A program made the position numbers and the translations under genes. Under the pieces are notes generated by a model. The model did no database searches, was not told where the DNA came from, and was given only the letters and a program-made list of their open reading frames with translations. Below are positions 1 to 9,440 of a stretch of 64,000 nt of DNA, one piece after another. Origin of the DNA: Tunicatimonas pelagia (GTDB taxonomy: Bacteria; Bacteroidota; Bacteroidia; Cytophagales; Cyclobacteriaceae). Location of the stretch: the NCBI RefSeq assembly GCF_030506325.1, contig NZ_CP120683.1, positions 868,001-932,000 of the forward strand, in the 5' to 3' direction. The stretch's first letter is position 1; the number at the start of each line of letters is the position of its first letter.

Positions 1-444
1 TTTAATCTCCTGCTGTGGGTCTTGCTTCACCCAGTCTAGCCCCAGGTGCCACTTACCGATGCAGGCGGTATGGTAGCCTTGATCTTGCAAAAAAGTAGCT
101 ACCGTGGCTCGTTCAGGCTCAATGAGGGCCGGTGAATACCCCCATAGCACTCCTTGCTTCAGGTGAGTTCGGAAGGCGTAGCGGCCCGTTAAGATACCGT
201 AGCGCGTAGGAGTGCAAACGGCTGAGTTGGTGTGAGCGTCCGTGAAGTGTACTCCTTCCTGAACCAGTTGATCCATATGAGGAGTAGGAATCTGCGAAGC
301 GGCGTTTAGGCTTTTTAAGTCACCGTAGCCCATATCATCCGCTAAAATATAGATGATATTAGGCGGGTCGCCTGTCTGTGCAAAGGCGAACGAAGGAACA
401 AGCAATAAATAAAGCCAAGTGATACGGCAGGTTAACAATAGCAT
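1..444 (-). CDS. Sulfatase (S1 family arylsulfatase), N-terminal part, runs off the window
   Basis: Only the first 148 codons are present; the gene continues past base 1. After a signal peptide (residues 1-22, ending FAFAQ) come the metal-binding ILADDMGYGD segment (residues 33-42), the formylglycine signature CTPTR with Cys77 (codon 214-216), followed by GILTGR, and the second sulfatase motif GKWHLG. These are hallmarks of S1 sulfatases, which hydrolyse sulfate esters after an anaerobic maturase converts the Cys to formylglycine. It is probably periplasmic. It lies just downstream of the SusCD/beta-helix operon but beyond a terminator, and has its own candidate promoter. This suggests the target polysaccharide is sulfated, which is an inference. 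Confidence 0.9.
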   Translation of the reverse strand, partial: MLLLTCRITWLYLLLVPSFAFAQTGDPPNIIYILADDMGYGDLKSLNAASQIPTPHMDQLVQEGVHFTDAHTNSAVCTPTRYGILTGRYAFRTHLKQGVLWGYSPALIEPERATVATFLQDQGYHTACIGKWHLGLDWVKQDPQQEIK

Positions 445-488
445 AGCAGTCGGTATACGTTGAGGGTAGCGAACGCTTACCTCTCAGA

Positions 489-496
489 CAAAGATA
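489..496 (-). promoter_or_regulatory. Candidate -7 box for the sulfatase gene
   Basis: Read on the minus strand the octamer is TATCTTTG, a match to the Bacteroidota -7 consensus TAnnTTTG. It lies 45 bases upstream of the sulfatase ATG and just beyond the terminator of the preceding gene. The -33 element is weak (a TTTTG lies closer than usual). Confidence 0.35.
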
Positions 497-525
497 TGAG
501 TTATTTGATCAAAACTTTATGCACT

Positions 526-557
526 AGAAAAGGGGGCTTTCCGCGAAGAAAGCCCCC
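526..557 (-). terminator. Rho-independent terminator after the beta-helix gene
   Basis: Perfect 9-bp arms (532-540 and 549-557, GGGGGCTTT/AAAGCCCCC) with an 8-base loop. Read on the minus strand the stem is followed by TTTTCT. It sits 16 bases past the stop codon of the beta-helix gene. Confidence 0.85.
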
Positions 558-572
558 AGCTAATCTACTTCT

Positions 573-3500
573 CTATTCTATCAATAGCTTGTGCGTGACA
601 TCATCCTGCCCCCCTCGTTCAATAGATAGTACATATAAGCCCGGGTGCAATTGACTCACGTCGATATCAGCCGATGAACCGGACAGTGCCTCTTTCAGTA
701 CGACCCGCCCCAGCATATCGCTAATGGATAGCTGAGCCGATTCAGTAGCCAAGCCCGACAGGTGCAGCGTACGCTGAGCCGGGTTTGGGTACAGGATAAG
801 ATCATCTACGCTACCTATCTCACTACCTATCCCCTTTTTCTGTCGCTCAGCAACACGCGCATTGGTGTTGTGAGGAGCGGAAACGGTAGAAGTACGACGC
901 TTCCCATCGGGGCCCGTCAGTGTCCAGACCGTAGTTTCGCCCGGCTGTAAGATGACTTCAAACACCCCGCGCTGCCGTCCCGGCAGAAAGTTCACCGTCT
1001 GCCCCCGATCTTGGAAAGGGCCGGTAAATCGGCTCTTGGCTCCTACTGGAATGCTAATGATACCCGCATTTTGATTATAATAGCCGAAGCGGGCGGTGTA
1101 GGTCGTATCCGCTGGATTGTACGTTAGCCGTCCGCCGTTTTCCAGCACGGGCTTCACTGAACGGAGAGCAGTCGTGTATACTAGCGCCGGCGAAGTGTTA
1201 CTTTCCCGAGAGCCAAATGTGACTCCAACAGCCGCATTGGCAGGCTGCACCAGTGCCAGACTCAGCACCCCATCAGTTTCTTGACTCACTACCTCGGTGA
1301 TATCCAGGGTTTGCACCCCCAGGGTATTTTTGTCAACCACAATCTCACCCAACCGCTGGCCGCACGCCGGACGGTTAGCCCAAGTGATATTATTCTCATC
1401 CCACTGGTCGTTATCCACCCGATAGAGCTCTACGGGCCCTTGCCCCTGAATATCTATCGCTAAAGCATTAATGACTAACTGAGCGAAATCTACCTCGCCC
1501 CGGATATCATCTAACGAGAACCGCAGGTAACTGTAGCGAGAAAAGGTGTTGTCTGCTACTTTCTTCACCACCAACTCCGTCTCCTGACCGTAGTTGTCTT
1601 GACTGAAGCTACCCCCGCGCACAAAAGCATCGGCTACCGGAGGCGTGCTGCGACGGACACTGGAAGAAGCCCGGATCACTTCTAAGGCCGCCGGGGCTGC
1701 ACTTTCTTTAGACCCAAATATAACTGTAGCGTCTACGCTGCTGGGCATGGTCAGGACGAAGGATACTTTACCGTCGCCATTCGCTGCTCGGGCGTTTTGC
1801 ACCAAGTCGGTGACATCAATCACCTTTTTGATTCCTTCATCATCAGACCCCACAATCAGCCGACCAACATTGGTGCTTCCGGCGGGCTTGGTGTTCCAGG
1901 TGATCTGCGATTCGTCCCAGCTATCGTCTGCGACGAAGGCTATATCAATAGGCATTTCGCCCCGGCCATCTTGTGCACTGGTAACTTGTAGGGCAAGCTG
2001 TATCTGATCTGTGTCGCTCTCAATCTCGTCTGTGCTAAAGCGTAAGTAGCTATGAAAAGTGATATTGACGTTATTTACTCCTCTTACCGTGAGCTCTTCG
2101 GTATTAAAGTTATTATTGGCGTTGTTGCCCCCCCGCACGAACGCATCCGCTTCGGCCCCAATGGTATAGTCGGCGAGAGGCGACACAACAACCGTTACCG
2201 GATCGGTGGTGGTGACCGTACCGCTGTCGTCCGTGATGCGGATCGTGAGTTGATACGTACCAACAAAGGCCCCTTCCCAGTCGTAGCGATACGGGGCAGT
2301 AGTATCTTCGCCTAGCTTGGTGCTGCCGAGAAAAAACGCCGCGCTGGCTACACTTCCGTCAAAGTCGGAGGCGTCGACGGTCACCGTAATGACATCGCCA
2401 CTGAAGAAGGGAGTGTTGGCCCGGGGGCTCGTGATTTCTCCCTGCGGGGGAATGTTGGTGGTTGGTCCACCGGAGCCACTTTCAAAGGCTCCCAGATCGG
2501 GAGCCGGCCCGTTGTAATCTTCTAGTCTCAATCCCGGCAGATAGATGCCCGCGTCAATGGCCGGACTTCCTTCGGCCAGCTCAAAATAGCTCTCTTGCAG
2601 CTCGCCCGCGAATTTCAGAATAGACTCGGGGCCTTCGTTGGGGTTTACCCTAATGGCCGCGTCCCCAAACGATCCCGTTTGGTAAAATAAGTTGTTGCTC
2701 ACTAGAGGATCCAGAAAGTCCTCTGCGTCAAACCCCTCGCGCGGATTATTATTAGCCTTGTTGGTACTGATGAAGATGTTATTTGCAATTGTGGCAGCTC
2801 CAACACCGGCCACCTCCGGGCTCAGTTGCTTGCGGAAGTATTCATTCAATCCCCGGGCCGTGGTGTCAATAATGGTATTGTTGACAAACTGAAAATCTTC
2901 CGGAAAATCATTGTAGAATGCTACCTCAAAACCAAATTCATGACGCCCATTGGTACTATTGATAAATGCCGACGAAGGGTTGTAAAACACATTGTGGTGA
3001 ATCTTATGATCCCGGTAGCCCGATGGCTTAGGATTGCCCCCGAACGTAGCCAGCGGATACAAACCGCCGCTGAATATATTGTGGTCAATCTCCATGTGGG
3101 GTACAATTGTCTCAATAGCATAGCGGTACTCGTTGTATCCCATATCCCAGTAATTGTGATGAAGCCTCACCGAACGCTCAGTGGATTGTAACCCGAAGGT
3201 TTGATTGTTGAACATCGCCATCGAGACCGTATTATTGAACCAATTGTGGTGAATATCCCAATTCAGAGCGCTGGCCCCGATCATGTTCATCGTAATAGCC
3301 GGTGATTGCCGATTCTGCCACGCTCCCACCTCCAACACAAAGCAGGTATTCTCATAAAACTCAAAGTTACGCAGCACCGGAGGATTACCTCGGAAACGGT
3401 TGTTGTTCTCAAAGAAAGCATCCTGATCCTGATCAAACAGCATCACAGTGTAAGACTCTAGCTCGTCTTCCCGCAGCTCGTTATTATACACTTTAACGTC

Positions 3501-4127
3501 TTTTCCTCTAAAAAACATGATACTACCAGAACAGCGTACGGTGTTGGGGAATGAGGTATTGATAAATTTGCTATCCCGCACCACAACATTGTCCGACACC
3601 TGCACCCACAGCCCAACGTAGCGGAACTGGGTGATGTGCAAGTCTTCAAAGACCATGTTGGCAGCCGTATCTACCCGGATACCTCCGTGGCTTTGCCGGT
3701 TTTGCCCATCAAGTTTGAAGCCTTTGATCAAATGATCGCGACCGTTCATCTGGATCACGCACTCTTCAGGAGCCGGATCGTACCCGGCATCGCGTCCATC
3801 GGCAAATTGACGGGGCACGGTCGTGATATCGTAAAAGTAGTTCACCTTCACGGTCGTCTGTTCTGAACCGGCCCCCACCAGGTTTACTCCGTTAGGAATC
3901 GTCAGCACGCTATTCTCCGTAAATTCCCCGGCACTCAATTGAATGGTATGCCCTTGGCCGGAGGTTACATTCGCCAGTGCGTAGGCAATAGTTTGCCAGG
4001 CATTGGCCGGACTCAGCCCATCGTTACTATTACTGCCCGCCGGAGCCACGTAGTAGGTGGTCTGTGCGTAGGTGCTTACGCATAAACAGCAGCTTAGTAG
4101 AAAACAAAAATTGGTTAAGGTTCGCAT
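573..4127 (-). CDS. T9SS-secreted right-handed beta-helix protein with two DNRLRE modules
   Basis: 1184 residues. A signal peptide (1-21) is followed by a DUF1565/pectate-lyase-like parallel beta-helix region (about 22-560, opening YYVAPAGSNSNDG, with many HHN/NN turns). Then come an Ig-like domain (about 562-655), two DNRLRE modules (about 655-825 and 829-990, each opening with ADAFVRGG), a linker, and a type A T9SS sorting domain (about 1105-1184, LYPNPAQ to KLLIE). DNRLRE modules are related to carbohydrate-binding family CBM96, known from marine polysaccharide degraders. The beta-helix fold is shared by polysaccharide lyases and some hydrolases, but no catalytic triad can be assigned by eye. 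As the last gene of the SusCD operon it is probably a cell-surface or released enzyme acting on the operon's glycan. Confidence 0.85.
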   Translation of the reverse strand: MRTLTNFCFLLSCCLCVSTYAQTTYYVAPAGSNSNDGLSPANAWQTIAYALANVTSGQGHTIQLSAGEFTENSVLTIPNGVNLVGAGSEQTTVKVNYFYDITTVPRQFADGRDAGYDPAPEECVIQMNGRDHLIKGFKLDGQNRQSHGGIRVDTAANMVFEDLHITQFRYVGLWVQVSDNVVVRDSKFINTSFPNTVRCSGSIMFFRGKDVKVYNNELREDELESYTVMLFDQDQDAFFENNNRFRGNPPVLRNFEFYENTCFVLEVGAWQNRQSPAITMNMIGASALNWDIHHNWFNNTVSMAMFNNQTFGLQSTERSVRLHHNYWDMGYNEYRYAIETIVPHMEIDHNIFSGGLYPLATFGGNPKPSGYRDHKIHHNVFYNPSSAFINSTNGRHEFGFEVAFYNDFPEDFQFVNNTIIDTTARGLNEYFRKQLSPEVAGVGAATIANNIFISTNKANNNPREGFDAEDFLDPLVSNNLFYQTGSFGDAAIRVNPNEGPESILKFAGELQESYFELAEGSPAIDAGIYLPGLRLEDYNGPAPDLGAFESGSGGPTTNIPPQGEITSPRANTPFFSGDVITVTVDASDFDGSVASAAFFLGSTKLGEDTTAPYRYDWEGAFVGTYQLTIRITDDSGTVTTTDPVTVVVSPLADYTIGAEADAFVRGGNNANNNFNTEELTVRGVNNVNITFHSYLRFSTDEIESDTDQIQLALQVTSAQDGRGEMPIDIAFVADDSWDESQITWNTKPAGSTNVGRLIVGSDDEGIKKVIDVTDLVQNARAANGDGKVSFVLTMPSSVDATVIFGSKESAAPAALEVIRASSSVRRSTPPVADAFVRGGSFSQDNYGQETELVVKKVADNTFSRYSYLRFSLDDIRGEVDFAQLVINALAIDIQGQGPVELYRVDNDQWDENNITWANRPACGQRLGEIVVDKNTLGVQTLDITEVVSQETDGVLSLALVQPANAAVGVTFGSRESNTSPALVYTTALRSVKPVLENGGRLTYNPADTTYTARFGYYNQNAGIISIPVGAKSRFTGPFQDRGQTVNFLPGRQRGVFEVILQPGETTVWTLTGPDGKRRTSTVSAPHNTNARVAERQKKGIGSEIGSVDDLILYPNPAQRTLHLSGLATESAQLSISDMLGRVVLKEALSGSSADIDVSQLHPGLYVLSIERGGQDDVTHKLLIE

Positions 4128-4398
4128 GGATTATTGGGTTTTAGTTGAAAATTACTCAATGACGGATGCTTGAAAAAGCTTATTGCTGGGGCGGAGCTAT
4201 GCCACCTCAGCGACACAAGTCAACCCGTATATCACCCTTATCGTAATCAATCAGTCCGCCGCCGGTCAGATACCTTGCGTGGATTGTCGGCGAACGAATA
4301 CTGATGGTGTGCTACCGCGTAGCTACTCGGTGTTCTCGGTCAGAACATAGTTACAGAGGCACAGATGCTAATCTACGCCTCTGCCTTTTGTCGCCGAA
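4128..4398. other. Intergenic region between susD-like and beta-helix genes
   Basis: 271 bases with no ORF. The only structure seen is a 7-bp stem CAGAGGC/GCCTCTG (4354-4360 and 4377-4383) just after the susD-like stop. It has no T-run on the minus strand, so it may be a processing or attenuation hairpin rather than a terminator. Confidence 0.4.
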
Positions 4399-5865
4399 CT
4401 AATAGCCGACGTTCTGATCACCGCGTAGTGCCGGATTACGGTCCGCCGCGGACTGCGGAATAGGCCACAGCGTATGAAAATCCTGAATCAGTGCCTCGGG
4501 CTTTACGGCCAGCGTCCGCTCTACGAGGTTCCCCCAGCGTAGCAGATCGAAGTACCGCTTCCGTTCGTCGTATAGCTCATGTCTTCGCTCGGCTCGTACT
4601 GCCGTGCGAAACGCCTCCGACGACAGTCCGGCCAAGGGGGGAAGCCCCGCCCGCTCCCGAACTACGTTGATGTACTGGTACGCATCAGCCGGGCCATTGG
4701 CCTCATTTTCAGCTTCGGCAGCCATCAGATAGACTTCGCCCAGTCTCAGGTAGATGTAGTTGTAACCGGAGTTGTTGTTAGATTCTGTCCCTTCAATATA
4801 GGACGAAGGCACGCGCTTGAGCGGGTAGTTGGGCTCTGCCCCATCGGCAAAAAACTCAACGAGGGTGCCATCTGCTTTCGTAACGCTGGTACTGATCAAA
4901 TCCCTTCGGGCGTCTCCTGGCTCAAACGACTCCAAGAGGTCATCGCTGGCGATGTACACGCCACCCCAGTTGGGTCCCAGAAAGAAATCATCTCCACCGG
5001 CTGGCCCTATTCCTCGGGGCCAGTTGCCCACTTGGTTGGCCCGCTCCAGTTCTATTTCCATCTGTAGCTCGAAGATAGACTCAGCGTTATTTTCGTTCCG
5101 ATCGCTAAAGATATCCGCGTAAACCGGTAACAGTTCGTGAGGGCCTTCATTGATCACCTGAGCCGCTAGCGAGGTCGCTTCGCCCCAGTTCTCTCGGGTC
5201 AGGTACACTTTCGCCAACAGCCCCATCGCGGCCCACCGGGTGGCTCTGCCGGGTGCCGGAGCGGTTTCCCATAAGTTGTTGACTCCTTCATTCAGGTCAG
5301 CAATAATCAGGTCGTACACGGGCTCTACTGACGCAGATCGCGGTATTTCTCGCACCTCATTCACGCCTAACGGTTCTTCTATCAAGGGGATTCGCCCAAA
5401 TAACCGTACTAGAATGAAGTAGCTGTACGCTCGCAGAAACTTGGCTTCTGCCACCAGCGCGCTTTTCCCCTCAAACTCTTCCATGCCGCTGATCCCGTCA
5501 ATCGCTACGTTAAACGCATTGATGCCCCGAAAGTGACTGAAGTACGCGTCGCTAATGTTGCCGGTGGCTGGTCCGAAATCGCGGTAAAAGGCTTGCTCCC
5601 GTACGTTATTAGCGTTTCCTAAGGCTCGCAGCACAAAATCATCGTGCAGTGCTTCGTAGGTGAAGTCGCGCCACCAGCCAAACGTAACGGGATTGCCTGA
5701 TCCGTAAAAGTCATAGCAAGCGATGGCCGCCGCCTGGGCATCCGATTCTGTCTGAAAGAAGTTGCCCGGATTGATAAACGACTGAGGATCTTCTTCTAAG
5801 AAATCATCACACCCTACGGAAGCGGTGACGAGTGCAAAAGCGATGAGGTAGTTATGTATTTTCAT
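4399..5865 (-). CDS. RagB/SusD family nutrient uptake outer membrane lipoprotein
   Basis: 488 residues from the chosen start. A longer reading frame opens at 5895, but that would overlap the susC-like gene; the ATG at 5865 begins a clean lipoprotein signal (MKIHNYLIAFALVTASVGC) with the lipidated Cys at residue 19. Family features include FLEEDPQSF at the mature N-terminus, LRAYSYFILVRLFG in the TPR-like helices, and near the C-terminus RLGEVYLMAAEAENE, ERRHELYDERKRYFDLLRW and LWPIP. SusD proteins cap the SusC barrel on the cell surface and bind glycans. The start lies 19 bases after the susC-like stop, so the two genes are cotranscribed. Confidence 0.95.
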   Translation of the reverse strand: MKIHNYLIAFALVTASVGCDDFLEEDPQSFINPGNFFQTESDAQAAAIACYDFYGSGNPVTFGWWRDFTYEALHDDFVLRALGNANNVREQAFYRDFGPATGNISDAYFSHFRGINAFNVAIDGISGMEEFEGKSALVAEAKFLRAYSYFILVRLFGRIPLIEEPLGVNEVREIPRSASVEPVYDLIIADLNEGVNNLWETAPAPGRATRWAAMGLLAKVYLTRENWGEATSLAAQVINEGPHELLPVYADIFSDRNENNAESIFELQMEIELERANQVGNWPRGIGPAGGDDFFLGPNWGGVYIASDDLLESFEPGDARRDLISTSVTKADGTLVEFFADGAEPNYPLKRVPSSYIEGTESNNNSGYNYIYLRLGEVYLMAAEAENEANGPADAYQYINVVRERAGLPPLAGLSSEAFRTAVRAERRHELYDERKRYFDLLRWGNLVERTLAVKPEALIQDFHTLWPIPQSAADRNPALRGDQNVGY

Positions 5866-5884
5866 TGTGTCTTTTTTTCGGTAA

Positions 5885-8800
5885 TTAAAAGCCAAGATTG
5901 AGTCCTACGCGAAAGTTGCGGGCAAAGGGATAGGCTGAAGTGGATCCTGACTCCGGATCTTGTCCGGTGTACTCGGTAAACGTCAGCAGGTTCTGTCCGC
6001 TGGCGTAGACACGCAGCCGGGAAATGCCCCAGGATTCTAGCACCGTCACGGGGAAGGTGTACGCCAGGGTCACGTTTCTCAGCCGTAAGAAATCTACTGA
6101 TTGAAAATCTCTTCCCGAAGGAGAAACACTGGAGTTCAGCAAGGGGTCTTGCGAGCTAAGCGCAGGATTAAGGTTGCTAGGATTTGTGGGTGTCCAATGA
6201 TCTAACGACGACGTAAAAGCGTTGCTCTCGCCCCCGAATCCGCCGACATTTCCACCAAACCCGCCAATATCGGTTCTTCCTCGGGCCAGGTTGCCCGCCG
6301 AGCCCTGTAAAAACACACTAAGCTCAATTCCCTTGTAATTAAACGCGGTGCTCAATCCGTAGAATGATGTAGGCTGAGTGACTCCGATCACAGTTCGATC
6401 GTCCGCCAGGTCATAGCTACCATCTTGACTAATATCGACAAACTTCGGATCACCAGGTTTCCGGTCAAACTCCGCAGCTTCGGCAGCTTCGTCGCTCTGC
6501 CAAATCCCCGCAAAATCCATGGCGTACAGCGTACCCAGGTCTTGACCAATAATGTGGGCGCGCCCCGTATTCCCGATAATGATCGTATCCTGCCCTCCCA
6601 GGTCAAGGATATTGTTATTGTTGTACGTATAGTTAGCGTTCACCGAGATATTGAGATTGCCCACCGCCAGATTGGTTCCTATCGCTAGCTCAATACCTCT
6701 ATTTTCTACACTACCCGAGTTTTGAAGTACACTGGTAAACCCCGACTCAATAGCTACCGGAAATTCTAGTATCAGGTCTTCGGTTACTTTATTGTAATAA
6801 TCGGCTGTGATATTCACTCGGTCGTTGAACAACGTCATATCAAAGCCAATATCAAACTGCCGGGTTCTTTCCCAGGTCAAGTCAGGATTCGGAATTCCAT
6901 TGTTGGCGGGGCGAACCCCGACGGCGGCATCTTGGCCAAACACTTCACCAACGGTGATAAACCGAGGTAGCGAACGGTACAGGCCAATCTCCTGGTTGCC
7001 CGTAACTCCGTAGCTTACCCGGAACTTTAGATCGCTAATCGTGCTGATGTTCTGCATAAAGGGCTCATTACTTACGCGCCAACCGAGTGCTCCCGAAGGA
7101 AAAAACCCAAACTTATTGTTCTCGCCAAAGCGCGATGAGCCGTCGTACCGGCCACTGAGGGTGAATAAATAGCGATCTAGTAGTGAGTAGTTGATCCGAC
7201 CCAGCCAACTGGCAATAGACCAATCGTCTAACGAAGACTGAGGAATCACCTCCGAGGCCCCTCCACCCAAGTTAGCGGTGCCAAAGGCGTCGGTCACAAA
7301 GTTGTTTCGGCCGGTCAGCGTTCTTTCCAACGTATTCGCTTGGGCACTAAATCCGGCCACCGCATTGAATTGGTGCACTCCGATCGTTTTCCGGTAGTTT
7401 AGCAGAAAGTCAGTAAGCCAGGTAACGTCAAACACATCGAGCAGACGAGCCGCGCCGCCTACTTCGCTACCGTACAGCGTAGTTGTGGGGTAATAAGCAC
7501 GCTCGCTGCGGCTCAGCAGATCGTACCCTACGTTTATCTTGCCGCTTAGGCCTGGTATAAATTCGTAGTTCAGGTAGAACGTTCCCAATGAGCGCAGACT
7601 CTGGTACGTAATATCCTGGGTTTCTACGATAGCTAAAGGGTTGGCGAAAGCAGTATTGCCCCGGGTAGGAAACAAAAAGTAGCTATCATCATCGTTAAAA
7701 ACCGGATCGGTAGGAGGAAATTGCAGGGCACTAAACACTACGCCGGGTCCCGTATTGGGGTTTCTTCCGCCGTTAGGAACCGCCTCTTCCACCGTATACG
7801 AGCTGGTAAACGAATTACCAATGATCAGTTTTTCCGAAGGACTCACGTCGAGGTTAGCTCGCAGCGAAAACCGCTCTAGCCCACTGCTTTTTATGATACC
7901 TTCCTCATTGTAGTAGTTCCCCGACAGATAGTACTGTACCTTATTGTTAGCACCGTTCGTCGATAGCTGCACGTTATTGACTCGCCCCGTCCGAAATATC
8001 TGATCTTGCCAGTCGACTCCTCCGTTTTGGTCAAACGCCTGAACCTGGTCATTGGTAAATGTCGGGGCTACGTCGAAAGCGGCGTTGAACTCGTTGATCA
8101 ATCGGGCGTACTGTCCGGCGTTCATCACAGGATATCGCTCAGTAATTGTATTTACTCCCGAATAGACATCCAGGTTCAGGCGACTACCTCCTTCCTTACC
8201 GCGTTTGGTCGTAATCACGATGACTCCGTTGGCTCCGCGAGATCCGTAGATAGCGGTCGCGGAGGCATCCTTGAGTACTTCAATAGACGCAATATCGTTA
8301 GGGTTGATGGTCGACAAAATATTACTGGTGTTAGGCGACAATTGATCCGTTCTAAAGCTTCCTTCGCCCCGAAGAGCAGTATTATTAGGATACACTGGAA
8401 ACCCATCAATCACGTACAGTGGTTCATTGCCGCTATTGATAGAGTTAGAGCCCCTGATGCGTACGGTGGGAGCCGCCCCGGGTGCCCCACCGTTAGAGTT
8501 AGAGACCAGCAAGCCTGGGGTTCGGCCTTGTAACGCTTGGTCTAGCGAGGGAGTAACAATCTTCTCCAGTGCTTCGGTCTTCACCGAGGCAACCGACCCA
8601 GTAATATCCTTCCGTTGTTGGGTGCCGTAGCCTACGACGACGACCTCCTGCAGCGACTGCACATCAGGGGCTAGGGACACGTTAATAACGGTCTGATTAC
8701 CGATGGTTATCTCCTCATTGATGTAGCCTACGGAAGAAAATACCAGTATTTTGGCATCATCGGCCATGGTCAGGCGGTAGTTGCCTTCTACGTCGGTGAC

Positions 8801-9367
8801 CGTGCCCACGGTGGTGCCTTTCACGACGATATTTACCCCCGGCAAACCTTCCCCGTTAGATAAGTCCGTCACCTGGCCCGCAATACTTTTCTCAGTAAAG
8901 GCACCCGATCGGTCGCCAGATGAGGCAAGCTTTACCGTACCGGCACGGCGCTCTACCGTTAGCTCCGAAGATGCCGATGGGCTGGTACTGACATTTTGCC
9001 GACGAACTTTGGGGGGCGACGCGTTGCGAATAATGAGGTAATAGCGTTCGTCTAGCTTACGATAGTGAAGATTAGCCGGTGTGAGCAGCTGTTTTAGTGC
9101 TACTTGAATACTTTCTTTCGTGACTGCCTGGGTATTCTTATTCAGTTTAATGGCTCGCACCAAATCAGTTTCGTAGTGGAAAGAAACGTCAAATTTCTTT
9201 TCCAACTGCCGAAGGGCCTGTTCAATTGTTACTTCGCCCTTCTGCCAGAACTCATTGGGCGAATCGTAGGTAGCAGCGAGTAGTGATTGAGCACGTAGTG
9301 ACTCAGGTGGACAGAGTAGCACCAAAAAACATAGCGGTGCTATCGACTTTTGTAAAAAGTTTTGCAT
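5885..9367 (-). CDS. SusC/RagA family TonB-linked outer membrane protein with STN domain
   Basis: 1160 residues. In order: signal peptide; STN (secretin/TonB short N-terminal) domain about 45-115 (TIEQALRQLEKKFDVSFHYE); a carboxypeptidase-like beta-sandwich about 162-235 (GQVTDLSNGEGLPGVNIVVKG); the SusC signature around 240-275 (VVVGYGTQQRKDITGSVA); plug domain (TPGLLV, YVIDGFPVYPNN, LKDASATAIYGSRGANGVIV); and a 22-strand barrel ending in the aromatic-rich FRVGLNLGF. It imports bound oligosaccharides with TonB energy. The STN domain is the usual contact for a FecR-type anti-sigma factor, which is exactly what lies upstream. Confidence 0.96.
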   Translation of the reverse strand: MQNFLQKSIAPLCFLVLLCPPESLRAQSLLAATYDSPNEFWQKGEVTIEQALRQLEKKFDVSFHYETDLVRAIKLNKNTQAVTKESIQVALKQLLTPANLHYRKLDERYYLIIRNASPPKVRRQNVSTSPSASSELTVERRAGTVKLASSGDRSGAFTEKSIAGQVTDLSNGEGLPGVNIVVKGTTVGTVTDVEGNYRLTMADDAKILVFSSVGYINEEITIGNQTVINVSLAPDVQSLQEVVVVGYGTQQRKDITGSVASVKTEALEKIVTPSLDQALQGRTPGLLVSNSNGGAPGAAPTVRIRGSNSINSGNEPLYVIDGFPVYPNNTALRGEGSFRTDQLSPNTSNILSTINPNDIASIEVLKDASATAIYGSRGANGVIVITTKRGKEGGSRLNLDVYSGVNTITERYPVMNAGQYARLINEFNAAFDVAPTFTNDQVQAFDQNGGVDWQDQIFRTGRVNNVQLSTNGANNKVQYYLSGNYYNEEGIIKSSGLERFSLRANLDVSPSEKLIIGNSFTSSYTVEEAVPNGGRNPNTGPGVVFSALQFPPTDPVFNDDDSYFLFPTRGNTAFANPLAIVETQDITYQSLRSLGTFYLNYEFIPGLSGKINVGYDLLSRSERAYYPTTTLYGSEVGGAARLLDVFDVTWLTDFLLNYRKTIGVHQFNAVAGFSAQANTLERTLTGRNNFVTDAFGTANLGGGASEVIPQSSLDDWSIASWLGRINYSLLDRYLFTLSGRYDGSSRFGENNKFGFFPSGALGWRVSNEPFMQNISTISDLKFRVSYGVTGNQEIGLYRSLPRFITVGEVFGQDAAVGVRPANNGIPNPDLTWERTRQFDIGFDMTLFNDRVNITADYYNKVTEDLILEFPVAIESGFTSVLQNSGSVENRGIELAIGTNLAVGNLNISVNANYTYNNNNILDLGGQDTIIIGNTGRAHIIGQDLGTLYAMDFAGIWQSDEAAEAAEFDRKPGDPKFVDISQDGSYDLADDRTVIGVTQPTSFYGLSTAFNYKGIELSVFLQGSAGNLARGRTDIGGFGGNVGGFGGESNAFTSSLDHWTPTNPSNLNPALSSQDPLLNSSVSPSGRDFQSVDFLRLRNVTLAYTFPVTVLESWGISRLRVYASGQNLLTFTEYTGQDPESGSTSAYPFARNFRVGLNLGF

Positions 9368-9440
9368 AGGTTTAGGATTATTATTAAGTAAAGAGCTATC
9401 CGGTCGTTTAACTTGACCGAGCGAGACGTATCGGATGGCC